Positions 1 through 11,279 are shown, counted from the first letter of the stretch. The stretch is DNA of 64,000 nt from Tragulus kanchil (GCA_022376925.1 JAIOJX010000001.1:39030170-39094169), one strand, 5' to 3'. The notes: generated from the letters alone by a model not told the origin. Translations and numbers: made by a program.

Positions 1-373
1 AGCTAAGCCAGGGAAGGATGATTTTGTTCCTGTTGCTTTCTGTGTGATTGTATTCTCTGCTAGGCTGGTGGTCTGGACAACACCTGTTGCTCATAAATTC
101 AGGAACAACAGACTGAAAATGAACCACAGGAGGTCAGAGTGTTTACATAGACCTGTAATCTTTGATGTGAGAAGAGTAATTTCCACACTCCTACAAGTAT
201 CCTGCTGAAGGGGCACCTGCTCCTCACTCCACCCCCACCATGCAATTCTGATGTAATTGGTTCCTTCAGGAATATTAAGTTAGTAGGATATTAACATGTC
301 ACATTTTCATGTTTTGAACAGTAACTCCAACCTTGCTTTGTTGAAATCCTTTACAAAAAATTTTTTTGATTGC
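1..373. other. Unique sequence, no gene seen
   Basis: No repeat family, splice-flanked exon or long open frame is recognised here. The stretch ends in short A and T runs that lead into the antisense L1 remnant. It could be intron or intergenic DNA. Confidence 0.4.
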
Positions 374-541
374 GGGAAAGTTTTTTTGGTAATGTCATGT
401 TGGTTTCTGCAATATTGGCCATAATTATACATATATCTGCTCCCTTTTGAGTCCCCTTTTCCTCCCCCCGCCATCCCACCCCTCTAGGTCATCACAGAGC
501 CCCAGGCTGGGCTCCCTGTGTTATATAGCAAGTTCCCACTC
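374..541 (-). mobile_element. L1 3' end remnant, antisense
   Basis: The plus strand reads as the complement of a ruminant L1 3' region: a T-run, a 'ttggtttctgc' segment, then a pyrimidine-rich stretch and 'ctctaggtcatcacagag'. The same motifs recur in the antisense L1 near 56.7 and 57.8 kb. Only the 3' end is present, as is usual for 5'-truncated LINE insertions. It abuts the next SINE directly. Confidence 0.6.
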
Positions 542-675
542 CTTTTTAAAAAACATTATACTATTTATTTGGTCATGTGGCATGTAGACTCCTATCTCCC
601 CAACCAGGGACTGAACCTGTGCTCCGTATATTGAAAGTGTGGAGTCTTAACCACTGGACTGCCAGTGAAGTCCCT
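542..675 (-). mobile_element. CHR-type SINE fragment (tRNA-Glu-derived), antisense
   Basis: The stretch reads as the complement of a CHR SINE: an A-rich tail complement at the left, and a B-box-like 'gggactgaacctgtgctcc' and 'taaccactggact' near the right edge, where the tRNA-like head lies. It is short and diverged, so probably old. Subfamily was not resolved. Confidence 0.6.
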
Positions 676-1829
676 GTCAATTTCCTTTTTTAATCCATAA
701 TCTTCTGGTTCTTGTCATTGGGTAAAACTTAGTCTATTGAAAACTCCAATCTCATATCTGAATCAGAGATAGTTCGTTTCCACCCCATTTCCATCTTGAT
801 GGGTGGACGGGAAAACTAGGAGTAGATGTGGGGCATGGTATTTGATCCCCATTCTCTCCCCTCTCTTGCTTGTCCTTTGGCTCCTTTGGTATTGCTGTCT
901 ACATTAGCTGTCTGTTGGCACAGAGAGATGCCCTTGGCCTCACCCGGGTTAGGTTTGCTTCTTGCTCGGGTGGGCCGCTTCTGCTGCTGGACTGCCATCT
1001 GTGAACATAGGCAGCATATGTGACTCCCATGGGAGTGGTGGCTCTCTCCACTGATGTGTCCTCTGTGACTCAGGACTCGCCTAGAGAGGGACAGCTGGTC
1101 TTTCACAGTCTTTCCCGGAAGTCCACTCGCCCAGCCTCTTCACTAGTTGGTTCGCCATGATGGACAGCCCTGAAGCTGTCTGGGTAGCACTCAAAACTCC
1201 TGCTCTTCTATTCCATGCTCCTTCATATGGAGTCACTGTGTGCTCCTTTCCTGCGACTTTCATGGACAGTGGCTATCTGGGAGTGGGAGCATCATCTTCT
1301 CCTCTAAGTTACATTATACTACAATCCTTTCATGACCTATGGGGAAGGACTATTCCAGCAAGTCACCTGCCTTCAGAAATCTCCTGGTGAGGAGCAAGGC
1401 CACCCTCAGTATTCACACACACTCTGCTTTTAGAGAATCTATATCACATGCTCTTAAGGGTTCTCACCCTGTTGCACCCAAAGGTATGAGAATAAGTTGA
1501 CAGTGTCTACTGCTCTTCAGTCATTCTGTTGATGACACTCGTTGGAAAATACCAGTCTCCTGTTGCCACAGGTTTTCCTCAAATCTATGAAAGCTGCTCT
1601 TGGGGTCCATGCCCTACTTCACTGGATTTTGGTGGTTGGAAGAGAAAAACATTTTCTCCCTTTCCATCCAGCTGAAAACTCTAATAAGTCGCTCTCTCTC
1701 TTTTTCTCCAAGTCTCAGGGGACTAGACTGGAGGAGTAGAGTGGTAGAGGATAGTAGATGATAGTATGTCTAGTAAGCTCTGGAGGATATATTTGGCCTT
1801 GTTTATTAGTTGCTCTCTTTAGACTATGA
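676..1829. other. Unique sequence with incidental ORFs
   Basis: Open frames of 60-96 codons occur on both strands at 816-1263 and 1542-1739. None has a recognisable domain, flanking splice signals or support in a second frame-consistent segment, so I read them as chance. Part of 816-1263 has an unusually long antisense frame and could be a worn retroposed fragment, but I cannot name a parent. Confidence 0.35.
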
Positions 1830-1849
1830 GACAGTCTAGGCTGCTGCAA

Positions 1850-2100
1850 GGTACTTCAGGAGGTAGAGCACCTGAGTTCAAGTCTTGAATTTTATACATG
1901 CAAATTGTGTGTCCTTGGACAGTTCATTTACATTTTCTGTGTCTCAGTTTCCTCATCTCTAAAATGGGGATGCTAATAAGATGATGATGATAGTATAGAC
2001 ATCATAGGGTCATTGTGAGGCCTAATTGGATTAAGGTTTGTAAACTGCTTAGTACAGTGCCTGGTACATAATAAATGTCATGTAAGCTTGCTATTGTTAT
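1850..2100 (+). mobile_element. MIR SINE, old
   Basis: The stretch contains the MIR landmarks 'gtgtctcagtttcctcatct' followed by 'aaaatgggga' and 'aataa', in sense orientation, then a conserved-looking 'cagtgcctggtacataataa' 3' end. A short GAT run and an ATT run follow. MIRs are ancient mammalian tRNA-derived SINEs, so this dates the surrounding DNA as old. Confidence 0.8.
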
Positions 2101-2110
2101 TATTATTTAT

Positions 2111-2542
2111 TATATGTCTTCCATTTTGGACCATAGTTACAGTTTTGAGGCAATAGAAGTCCCATTCAACATTCTTTTATGTTTGATGGATTGTGAAAGT
2201 AACCTAGATGCAGGGAAGGGCATTTGGAATTGAATATGCAAACACTTTTAGTTGAATCAAAGCTGAGCAAAGAAATAAATTCACCATATCTACTTGAATG
2301 TTCAATTAGAAAGATCAGAAAAACAGTCTTGGGTGGATCATTGGTCCATCGTCCTAGTTAGCAAATCAAGCAGGCTTTCCTCTGGCAGAGGAAATGCTAT
2401 GTCTGAGGAATATATTCATTCAAATTAGGAACCAACTCATTCTTAATAAATGCTTCATGTGTGCTCAAGTGAATTAGCATCTGCATAAACTCTGGAAGGA
2501 TTTTTCTAACTTTCCACGGATAGGAAAGCTTATTTTATTAAT
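2111..2542. other. Unique AT-rich sequence
   Basis: No repeat or exon was recognised. This stretch immediately precedes the first tandem duplication and shows no change of composition at the seam. Confidence 0.4.
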
Positions 2543-4713
2543 ATATTGAATAATATCATTCTGTAAACAACTCATATTCTTTAGATTTACTCCTTTTAAA
2601 GAATACCATACTTAAGTGCTTGGAATTGACACTTGGAAATGAAATACGGCTGCAAATAATGGAGAAATTGTAGATGTATTTTATACCTCTCTTTTCCAAA
2701 TCAAAAGGTCTCATAAATATAGTCTCTAAAAGTGTCAGTGGGGGAGTTAACGTTACTGTACAAGCAATAAGCTTGACCTTTCAATGTAATTTATTTTCGA
2801 TTTGCTCAATCCTTTTTTATTAAAACTAGCGCATCTGAAGCAGAATTAAATCCTATTATAACAGGTGTGTGATCATATCAGGTTCTCCCTGCCAGCAACC
2901 CACTTTATTAAAAGTTATTCTGTTACAAAGAGGATAACCTGATCAGGGCAGTGGGATGCCTTTGGAAGACTGGGGACAGCAGGGGAAGGGTGGTTTTATT
3001 TTCCTGTGAGTAACTTCTGTTACCAGTGAAATCAAAGAATATTTATGAGCATTTCTTTTATGTTTGTAAAGTCATGGTGGGGTGTAATCTTTCCTCCGTG
3101 TTTATAAAGGTTATTTCTGTCTGGGGTTACTCCGACCCAGGAAGACAGGTGGGTCATCCAGCTGTTCTATATCGTGATATACACATATTTAGCCTGTGAT
3201 TATTTTCATGTGCAGCATTTTTACTCATGTGACCACTGGAGGGGACAAAAACCCTTTGAGATACTACTTAGATATAGATCCACTTGGTAGAAACTAGCTT
3301 TCAGTATATGGCCTGTCAGGTCACATACCTATGTCAAACCTAGACAGTGTTTTAAAGAGCAGAGACATCACTTTGAAGACAAAGGTCCAGATAGTCAAAG
3401 CTGTGGTTTCCCCAGTAGTCATGTATGGATGTGAGAGTTGAACCATAAAGAAGTCTGAGTGCTGAAGAATTGATACCTTTGAAATGTGGTGCTGGAGAAC
3501 ACTCTTGAGAGTCCCTTGGACTCCAAGGAGATCAAACTAGTCAATCCTAAAGGAAATCAGACCTGAATATTCACTGGAAGGACTGATGCTGAAGCACCAA
3601 CATTGGAAAAGACCCGATTGGGAAGATATTGAATAATATCATTCTGTAAACAACTCATATTCTTTAGATTTACTCCTTTTAAAGAATACCATACTTAAGT
3701 GCTTGGAATTGACACTTGGAAATGAAATACGGCTGCAAATAATGGAGAAATTGTAGATGTATTTTATACCTCTCTTTTCCAAATCAAAGGTCTCATAAAT
3801 ATAGTCTCTAAAAGTGTCAGGGGGGGAGTTAACGTTACTGTACAAGCAATAAGCTTGACCTTTCAATGTAATTTATTTTCGATTTGCTCAATCCTTTTTT
3901 ATTAAAACTAGCGCATCTGAAGCAGAATTAAATCCTATTATAACAGGTGTGTGATCATATCAGGTTCTCCCTGCCAGCAACCCACTTTATTAAAAGTTAT
4001 TCTGTTACAAAGAGGATAACCTGATCAGGGCAGTGGGATGCCTTTGGAAGACTGGGGACAGCAGGGGAAGGGTGGTTTTATTTTCCTGTGAGTAACTTCT
4101 GTTACCAGTGAAATCAAAGAATATTTATGAGCATTTCTTTTATGTTTGTAAAGTCATGGTGGGGTGTAATCTTTCCTCCGTGTTTATAAAGGTTATTTCT
4201 GTCTGGGGTTACTCCGACCCAGGAAGACAGGTGGGTCATCCAGCTGTTCTATATCGTGATATACACATATTTAGCCTGTGATTATTTTCATGTGCAGCAT
4301 TTTTACTCATGTGACCACTGGAGGGGACAAAAACCCTTTGAGATACTACTTAGATATAGATCCACTTGGTAGAAACTAGCTTTCAGTATATGGCCTGTCA
4401 GGTCACATACCTATGTCAAACCTAGACAGTGTTTTAAAGAGCAGAGACATCACTTTGAAGACAAAGGTCCAGATAGTCAAAGCTGTGGTTTCCCCAGTAG
4501 TCATGTATGGATGTGAGAGTTGAACCATAAAGAAGTCTGAGTGCTGAAGAATTGATACCTTTGAAATGTGGTGCTGGAGAACACTCTTGAGAGTCCCTTG
4601 GACTCCAAGGAGATCAAACTAGTCAATCCTAAAGGAAATCAGACCTGAATATTCACTGGAAGGACTGATGCTGAAGCACCAACATTGGAAAAGACCCTGA
4701 TGTTGGGAAAGAT
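2543..4713. repeat. Tandem duplication 1 (about 1083 bp, two copies)
   Basis: Copy A is about 2543-3625 and copy B about 3626-4713, offset 1083 then 1082. Differences seen are a one-base A-run change (near 2703/3785) and one base near a G-run (near 2740/3822). The end of copy A is a degraded version of the matching part of copy B: 'gacccgattgggaagata' against 'gaccctgatgttgggaaag', with indels only. Contents are unique DNA plus the start of a BovB 3' end. The likely cause is an untrimmed overlap between consensus blocks rather than biology. Confidence 0.9.
3341..3624 (+). mobile_element. BovB 3' part, truncated duplicate
   Basis: This is the copy-A version of the BovB LINE tail seen complete at 4422-4890. 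It includes 'catgtatggatgtgagagtt', where the C-terminal end of the BovB reverse-transcriptase frame has decayed. It stops at the duplication seam, not at a natural element end. Confidence 0.85.
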
Positions 4714-4890
4714 AGAAGGCAAGAGGAGAAGGGGGTGACAGAAGATGAGATGATTGGATTCCATCACTGACCCAATGGTCATGAGATTGAGCACACTCGG
4801 TGAAATAGTGATGGACAGAGAAGCCTGGCATGCTGCAGTTCATGGCATTGCAAAGTCAGACATGACTTAGTGACTGAACAACAACAAGGG
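4422..4890 (+). mobile_element. BovB (RTE-type LINE) 3' end
   Basis: The sequence follows the BovB 3' region in sense orientation: 'catgtatggatgtgagagtt', 'gaatattcactggaaggact', then the tail around 'ggaaagatagaaggcaagag', and ends in a short 'caacaacaa' repeat rather than poly(A). The reading frame is broken by stops. It faces another BovB 3' end at 5234-5729, giving an inverted pair. Confidence 0.9.
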
Positions 4891-5233
4891 AATCTAGGTC
4901 TACTAGACCTTTCAAAAAGGTTTAGAATTAAAACAATGCCCCATTGATGAATGGTTTGACCTGTTTTCTCTTGGTTTCCTCTTTTGGTTTCTAGAAACTT
5001 TTTCTTTAGTTAGTCATTGCACTACCCAAATCCTTTCCCACTTCTTCTAGGAATCTAGATTTGATACACTCCTGCCATTAGTGACCTCTTTCCCCCTCCC
5101 AAATCTGATCATAAATAGGTTACATCCATCAACTAGCCCCTGTGTTTGGAAAAGGGCCTGGCACCTAGTATCTACTATATATATTTGTTAGATGTATAAA
5201 TTGCTAGTTGAGAAACTTATTGGCTGTGTGACT

Positions 5234-5729
5234 TTTGTTGTTGTTCAGTTAGTCACATCTGACTCCTTGGACCCCATGGACTGCAGCATGCCAGGCTTCC
5301 CTGTCCTTCAGTGCCTCCCAGAGTTTGCTCAAACTCATGTCCATTGAGTCAGTGATGCCATCCAACCATCTCCTCTCCTGTCACTCCCTTCTCCTCCTGC
5401 CCTCAATCTTTCCCAGCATCAGAGTCTTTTTCAGTGAGTCAGCTCCTTGCATCAGGTGTCCAAAAGATTTGAGACTTCAGCATCAGTCCTCCCAATGAAT
5501 ACCCAGGTCTGATTTCCTTAGGACTGCCTAGTTTGATCTCCTTGCAGTCCAAGGGACTCTCAAGAGTCTTCTCTAGCACCACAGTTTGAAGGCATTAATT
5601 CTTTGTTGCTCAGCCTTCTTTATGGTCCAACTCTCACATCCATACATGGCTACTGTAGAAACCACAGTTTTGACTATCCAGACCTTTGTCAGCAAAGTGA
5701 TGTCTTTGCTTTTTAATATGCTGTTAAAG
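5234..5729 (-). mobile_element. BovB (RTE-type LINE) 3' end, antisense
   Basis: The stretch starts with the complement of the BovB tail ('ttgttgttgttcagttag') and runs through 'gtccattgagtcagtgatgc' to 'tccatacatggctactgtag'. It is several hundred bases of 5'-truncated element with many substitutions, so old. It lies about 340 bases from the opposite-facing copy at 4422-4890. Confidence 0.9.
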
Positions 5730-6284
5730 GCTATTACCCAATGGCTAAAGCTAAAAACTGTGTTTATTGCTTGCTTAAGTAAATGAGAGCTTCACTGGTA
5801 AAGCATAGATGCTCAAAGAAAAGCAGCAAGTTTACCTTACATAGGGTTTTGGAAAGCACAGAATTCAGGGATTGGTGGACTTCAGAAGCAAAAGTACTTA
5901 GGAACTTGATATCTTTAGCTATAGCAACATAGTAGCTGGAGTGTGTATGCTGTGGGCTGGCTGACTTTCTCAGGCATCAAGTTACCACTGATCAGTTGTT
6001 TCAAAAGCATGGCTGTTGGTACCCAGTGTCATCACAAAACAAATGGGCTTAAAACTGGCTTGAACAATTATTTGTTTGTATGGCCAAATAACAAATCACA
6101 AATCATTTTTTTCTTAGGAGAATGGGAAACTTTGGTTTTCAGCAGTGTTTTGGAAACAGGGAGTGAATGTAGAATAAATGAACAGTGTATGCATATCATT
6201 TAAAAATATACTGGTGTCCCTAGTATTGAAGCCTCTCCCTGGGGTTTAAATGTGAAAGAATAAGAGCGTCCAACACATGTCCTC
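5730..6284. other. Unique sequence
   Basis: No repeat or exon was recognised. The 86-codon plus-strand frame at 5943-6203 has no family features and no splice context, so it is not called as a gene. Confidence 0.35.
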
Positions 6285-6478
6285 ATTCTTATTTATACAT
6301 TTATTTTGGCTTAGTTATGGCATGTGGAGACGTCAGTCTTCATGTGTCGTGTGGGATCTTTAGTTGTGGTATTCAAACTCTAGTTCCCTCACCAGGGATC
6401 TAGTTCCCTGACCAGGGGTCGAACCCATGTCCCCTGCCTCAGGAGCACAGAGTCTTAGCCAGTGGACCATCAGGGAAG
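6285..6478 (-). mobile_element. CHR-type SINE, antisense
   Basis: An A-rich tail complement ('attcttatttatacattta') leads into the SINE body and ends at the head complement 'agtggaccatcagggaagta'. The box B complement lies at 'ggggtcgaacccatg'. A short internal duplication ('ctagttccctgaccagggg' beside a near copy) is visible. It is diverged from the young copies listed below. Confidence 0.75.
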
Positions 6479-6904
6479 TATCTGTTCATTCTCTTTATTT
6501 CCAAACAAAGCGTGTTCACATCCATCATGTCCCTTGATCCTCTAGCCTCTGTGGTTGGGAAGGAAAGGACTGTTGCTATCTCCAGTTGTAAAGGAAAGAG
6601 AAAGTGAAATGCCCAAGAGTGCAGTGTTGGATCTCTGGACTCTACAATTCTTAGACTCCCTTAAAGCATAAGGCTGATAAGACAGAGATTTCCATTCAGT
6701 ATTTGGAGATACTGGTCCTCTCACCCTCAGGTGGGGTTAGGATTGGCCAGGAGCCTGATTCCTTGCTCTGCTGAAAGCAGCCTGGTCCATTCTCTTCAGT
6801 ATGCCAACGAACACGCTCATGTTCTATGTGTGTCCTGGTATGAAAATGTGCAAAGCACTGCCCAGAGGTGCCATTTAGTGCAGATGTGGATCTGTTCAGA
6901 TTGC

Positions 6905-7045
6905 ACATAACCCTCTATGAAATAATAACACCTAACATAAGATTGTTATCTGAGAGCTTACAAAGCACTTTCCTACTTATCAGTGTTACGTTCAATCGTC
7001 ACATTAAGCCTATGATGTAGACAGGGCAGAAGTTAGTAGGATTTA
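6905..7045 (-). mobile_element. MIR fragment, antisense
   Basis: The order 'acaaagcactttcctactta', 'cgtcacattaagcctatgat', 'gtagacagggcagaagtt' follows the complementary MIR core. The element is strongly diverged. DNA between 6479 and 6904 and between 7046 and 7453 shows no recognised gene. Confidence 0.5.
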
Positions 7046-7453
7046 AACCTACGTTGAAAAAAAAAGAAAAGACAATTTAGAAATTAGAGAAGAAGAAAAA
7101 AATTGGTTTTGTTATTTCAATCACTTTTACAATTTTGGTAATTTTTTAAAAAACAGGTATATTATTTTCTAACATAATTAGAATAAAACTGTATGTATAC
7201 AATCTGGTTATAGCATAAACATTTTCCTCTGTTATAATAATACTTTATGATTATCATTTTTGATAGTTGTAAAATACTCTTTTGAGTGAATGTACAATCA
7301 TTTACCAGTTCCTCTATTGTTGCTTCCATCTTTCTGTTATTATAAATTCTTTCACAAGGACTTTCATCATGTGAAAAATGCCCAGCTACCACCATATTTC
7401 AGATTACTTCTAGAGCTATAGAAATTTATTTAATTTTGGTTGTTCAGTGGTGT

Positions 7454-7776
7454 TTTTTTTTTTTTTAACTTATTTATTTATTTATTTGGCTGCATTGGGT
7501 CTCAAGTTGTGGCACACAGGATCTTAATTTCCTCATGCAAGAGCTCTCATTGTGGTCCACGGACTCTCAAGTCATGGCATGCCAGCTGAGTAAGTGCCGT
7601 GTGTGGCCTCCAGAGCACAGGCTTCAGTAGTTGTGGCACATGATCTTTCTAGCTGTGGCACATGGGCTTAGTTGCTTCATGGCACGTGGAATCTTAGTTC
7701 CCAGACCAGGGATCAAACCTGTGTTCCCTGCATTGCAAGGCAAATTCTTAACCACCGGACCACCAGGGAAGTCCCC
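7454..7776 (-). mobile_element. CHR-2-type SINE, antisense, near full length
   Basis: A T-run and four 'ttta' units (tail complement) are followed by the repetitive CHR-2 body ('cttcagtagttgtggcaca', 'cttagttgcttcatggcac') and the head complement 'accggaccaccagggaagtc'. This is the older, more widespread CHR subtype, unlike the young subtype at 11451 and elsewhere. Its 5' head is where duplication 2 begins. Confidence 0.8.
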
Positions 7777-7884
7777 TCAGTTTTAAAAATGAAAGATTTT
7801 TAAACATAGAGACAAATTGTTTTTCAAAAGACTAGCTCCAACTTGCACTCCTACCATGAATGAATGAGAGCAAATTTAACACAA

Positions 7885-8415
7885 CTTTGTAGGTACTATT
7901 GTCCCTATATTCCAGATGGAAACATTGATGCCTAAGGTCACACAGCCAGTAAGCTTCCCAGCTGGCAATGTAAATGTTTAACAAACATATATAGTAGATA
8001 CTAAGTGCCAGGCCCCCTTCCAAACACTTTAAAACTATTAACTCATTTCATACCAGCAGAGAACCTTATATAGTAGGTACTTCTATCATTTTTTTTTCAA
8101 GTAAAAGAACTGAGGCACAAAGAAACTAAGTAACTTGCCCAAGCTCACACCGCTGGTAGGTGGCTTTTGTTTGCTTGTGCTCATTAATGTCCAACTCTTT
8201 TGTGACCCCATGGACTGTACCACCAGGCTCCTCTGTCCATGGGATTTCCCAGGCAAGAACACTGGAGTGGATTGCCATGCCCTCCTCTGAGGGATCTTCC
8301 CCATCCAGGGATTGAACCTGGGTCACCTGCATTGCAGGCAGATTCTTTATCACTGAGCCACCCATAAGCCCCAGTAAGTGGCAGAGGAGAGATTTAAATC
8401 CAGGAGGTCTGGCTC
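7885..8415 (-). mobile_element. MIR pair split by a Bov-tA
   Basis: Complementary MIR landmarks occur twice: 'gtaggtactattgtccctat' with 'aggtcacacagccagtaa', then 'tattaactcatttcatacca' with 'actgaggcacaaagaaacta' and 'taacttgcccaagctcacac'. The second MIR is interrupted at 8163-8372 by a Bov-tA and resumes at 8373. A near-duplicate 'gtaggtggc'/'gtaagtggc' flanks the insertion as a probable target-site duplication. The whole set recurs in copy B at 8970-9500. Confidence 0.75.
8163..8372 (-). mobile_element. Bov-tA SINE, antisense
   Basis: The order is 'atgtccaactcttttgtgac', 'cccatggactgtaccaccag', 'tctgtccatgggatttccca', 'agtggattgccatgccctcc', then the tRNA-like head complement with 'ggattgaacctgggtc' (box B) and 'ctgagccacccataagcccc'. 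This ruminant SINE joins a tRNA-derived head to a BovB-derived tail. A duplicate copy lies at 9248-9457. Confidence 0.9.
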
Positions 8416-9247
8416 CATAAATATTGGGTTAGCCAATATGTAGTCTCTTTTTTCTCGTAACTGATGTAAAAGATAATTGCATAAAATACTAATTATAAAT
8501 AATATTGTTTGAATTATGTAAAGATGTAACATATATAACAATAGCATCATAAAGCAATGGAGAAGGAATAGATCTATTCTGAGGTAGGGGAATGACACCA
8601 GATAATAACTCAATTCTATAGGAAGAAATGTAGAGTGCCAGAAATGAAGAATACAAACATGAAAGGAAGAATATAAATATCTTCATATAAATATGAGGAT
8701 TAAAAGGTTCTATATTTTTCTCCTTTATTCTCTTTAATTCTTAAAAATCAAAAATTTATACAGGAATAATTATCACTTCTTCGTGTTCATAACATGTATG
8801 ATGTCAAAAGTTACAAATGTGGGGAAGAATGGAAATTAACCACGGACCACCAGGAAGTCCCTCAGTTTTAAAAATGAAAGATTTTTAAACATAGAGACAA
8901 ATTGTTTTTCAAAAGACTAGCTCCAACTTGCACTCCTACCATGAATGAATGAGAGCAAATTTAACACAACTTTGTAGGTACTATTGTCCCTATATTCCAG
9001 ATGGAAACATTGATGCCTAAGGTCACACAGCCAGTAAGCTTCCCAGCTGGCAATGTAAATGTTTAACAAACATATATAGTAGATACTAAGTGCCAGGCCC
9101 CCTTCCAAACACTTTAAAACTATTAACTCATTTCATACCAGCAGAGAACCTTATATAGTAGGTACTTCTATCATTTTTTTTTCAAGTAAAAGAACTGAGG
9201 CACAAAGAAACTAAGTAACTTGCCCAAGCTCACACCGCTGGTAGGTG

Positions 9248-9457
9248 GCTTTTGTTTGCTTGTGCTCATTAATGTCCAACTCTTTTGTGACCCCATGGAC
9301 TGTACCACCAGGCTCCTCTGTCCATGGGATTTCCCAGGCAAGAACACTGGAGTGGATTGCCATGCCCTCCTCTGAGGGATCTTCCCCATCCAGGGATTGA
9401 ACCTGGGTCACCTGCATTGCAGGCAGATTCTTTATCACTGAGCCACCCATAAGCCCC
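9248..9457 (-). mobile_element. Bov-tA SINE, antisense (copy B of duplication 2)
   Basis: This is the second copy of the element at 8163-8372. The two appear identical by eye, which would be unusual for independent insertions and follows from the 1085-base tandem duplication. Confidence 0.9.
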
Positions 9458-10022
9458 AGTAAGTGGCAGAGGAGAGATTTAAATCCAGGAGGTCTGGCTC
9501 CATAAATATTGGGTTAGCCAATATGTAGTCTCTTTTTTCTCGTAACTGATGTAAAAGATAATTGCATAAAATACTAATTATAAATAATATTGTTTGAATT
9601 ATGTAAAGATGTAACATATATAACAATAGCATCATAAAGCAATGGAGAAGGAATAGATCTATTCTGAGGTAGGGGAATGACACCAGATAATAACTCAATT
9701 CTATAGGAAGAAATGTAGAGTGCCAGAAATGAAGAATACAAACATGAAAGGAAGAATATAAATATCTTCATATAAATATGAGGATTAAAAGGTTCTATAT
9801 TTTTCTCCTTTATTCTCTTTAATTCTTAAAAATCAAAAATTTATACAGGAATAATTATCACTTCTTCGTGTTCATAACATGTATAGATGTACTATATATA
9901 ATGGTAATGGTACAAATGTGGGGAAGAATGGAACTATATTGGAGCAATGTTTCTATATTTTACTAGAATTAAGTTAATAAAAATCTGTAAGTACATTTTA
10001 TTATGTTAAGGTATATATCTTA

Positions 10023-10312
10023 GGACTTCCCCGGTGATCTAGTGGCTAAGAATCTACCTTGCAATGTAAGGGACACTGGTTGGATCCCTGTTCCAGGAAG
10101 ATTCCACATGCTGCACAGCAATGAAGCTCGTGTGCAGCAACTACTGAACGTGTGTGCTCTAGAGCCAGTGATCTGCAACAAGAGAAACCTCTGCAATGAG
10201 AAGCCTGCACACTGCAACTAGACAGTAGCCCCCCTCTCTGCAACTAGAGAAAGACCTAGCAGCAATGAAGACTCAGCACAGCCAGAAATAAATACATTTT
10301 AAAAATTAAAAA
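10023..10312 (+). mobile_element. CHR-2-type SINE
   Basis: The head reads 'ggacttccccggtgatctag' with a box B-like 'ctggttggatccctg'. The body follows the CHR-2 pattern 'gcaacaagagaaacctctgc' and 'gcaactagagaaagacc', and the tail is 'aaataaatacattttaaaa'. It is flanked on both sides by short 'tatatat' sequence, possibly a target-site duplication. Confidence 0.75.
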
Positions 10313-10465
10313 ATATATATGTTGTAAATCCTAGAACAACCAGTAATAAATAACTCACAAATATAGTTAAAAATCAAATCATTAAAGGAAATCAAAGTGG
10401 CATACTGGTAAATATTTACTAAGACACAAGGCAATGAAGGAGTAACAGAAGAACGAAAGAGATAC

Positions 10466-10891
10466 TGTTACAGAGTCCAAGCATGCTCTGAGCACCGCAC
10501 GACAGGCCAATGAATCCGAGAGATGAGGAGTTGAGGCAAGGAAAATGACTTTATTCGGAAAGTAGCTGACTGAAAAGATGGCAGGCTAGCTCCTTGAAGT
10601 AAGGCATCTTATTGGGGTTTGGATGCCAGGTTATTTTATAGATCAGAGCCGAAGGGAGGTGAGGAAACAAAATAAAAAGGCCATTGATCTTGCAAACATC
10701 TCCTAGAAGGGCAAGCCTTAGGCAGGGGATGTATTAACTTCTCTCTTCCTGCCATCTACAGGTGGACAGGGTTCTGAACAAAGGCATTTTACTTTAACAA
10801 TCAGGCAGAGGGGCAGGGTCCTCAAGGCAAACCATTAAATGTGATTATAATTATATTAGCAATGGAAGCAAATCAGAGTCAGTTTTCAACA
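10466..10891 (-). mobile_element. ERV LTR, antisense
   Basis: On the minus strand the element begins TGTTGAAAAC and ends CTGTAACA, giving the TG...CA ends of a retroviral LTR. It carries an AATAAA signal (complement in 'gactttattcgg', near 10550) about 90 bases from its 3' end. The same family appears retroposed at 20545-20932. I see no gag, pol or env sequence next to it and no clear target-site duplication, so solo LTR or one end of a decayed provirus are both possible. Copy B of duplication 3 begins inside its 5' part. Confidence 0.65.
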
Positions 10892-11279
10892 TGGGGTCAG
10901 AATTGGTTTTCTCCCTGCAGCAATGTGCCATATAGAAAATAAACAGCAAAATGGCAGACATGAATCCTGCCTGATAAATTATCACAATAAATGTACACAC
11001 GTCAACCAAAAGGCAGAGATAGTTATACTGGATTAAGAGTAAACAAGTTCCAACTATATACTGTCTGCAAAAGATACACTTTAGGTTTGATAACACAGAT
11101 AAGTTCAAAGTAAAAGAATGGGAAAAATAATACCATTCAAACAACAATTATAAAAGAGCTGGGATATTACTCATATTAGACAAATAGAGTTTAAAACAAA
11201 AATAATTACTAGAGATGGAGGGGTAAGTTACAAAGAAAATAGGGTCAATTCATCAAGAAGACAAACAATTATATATGTT

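Larger units (their letters stand above)
7747..9932. repeat. Tandem duplication 2 (about 1088 bp)
   Basis: Copy A is about 7747-8834 and copy B about 8835-9932, main offset 1085. Both ends of the seam are degraded. Copy B opens with 'aaccacggaccaccagg' then 'aagtccctcag', whereas copy A has 'aaccaccggaccaccaggg' then 'aagtcccctcag', so three homopolymers are shortened by one. The last about 50 bases of copy A ('tgatgtcaaaagttacaaat') are a shortened, altered form of 9884-9918. This is the error pattern of raw long-read ends. Confidence 0.92.

Noticed and set aside
816..1263. Overlapping frames of 96 and 60 codons, minus strand
   Set aside because: They overlap a plus-strand frame, have no recognised domain and no splice signals. 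A worn retrocopy is possible but I could not name a parent.
8086..9771. Repeated identical ORFs as a tandem gene family
   Set aside because: The repeated frames are the two copies of duplication 2 and consist of MIR and Bov-tA complement. Equal peptides at other pairs have the same cause.
10466..10891. Complete endogenous provirus
   Set aside because: Only LTR sequence is present. No gag, pol or env-like frame was found beside this LTR, at 20545 or at 25236.
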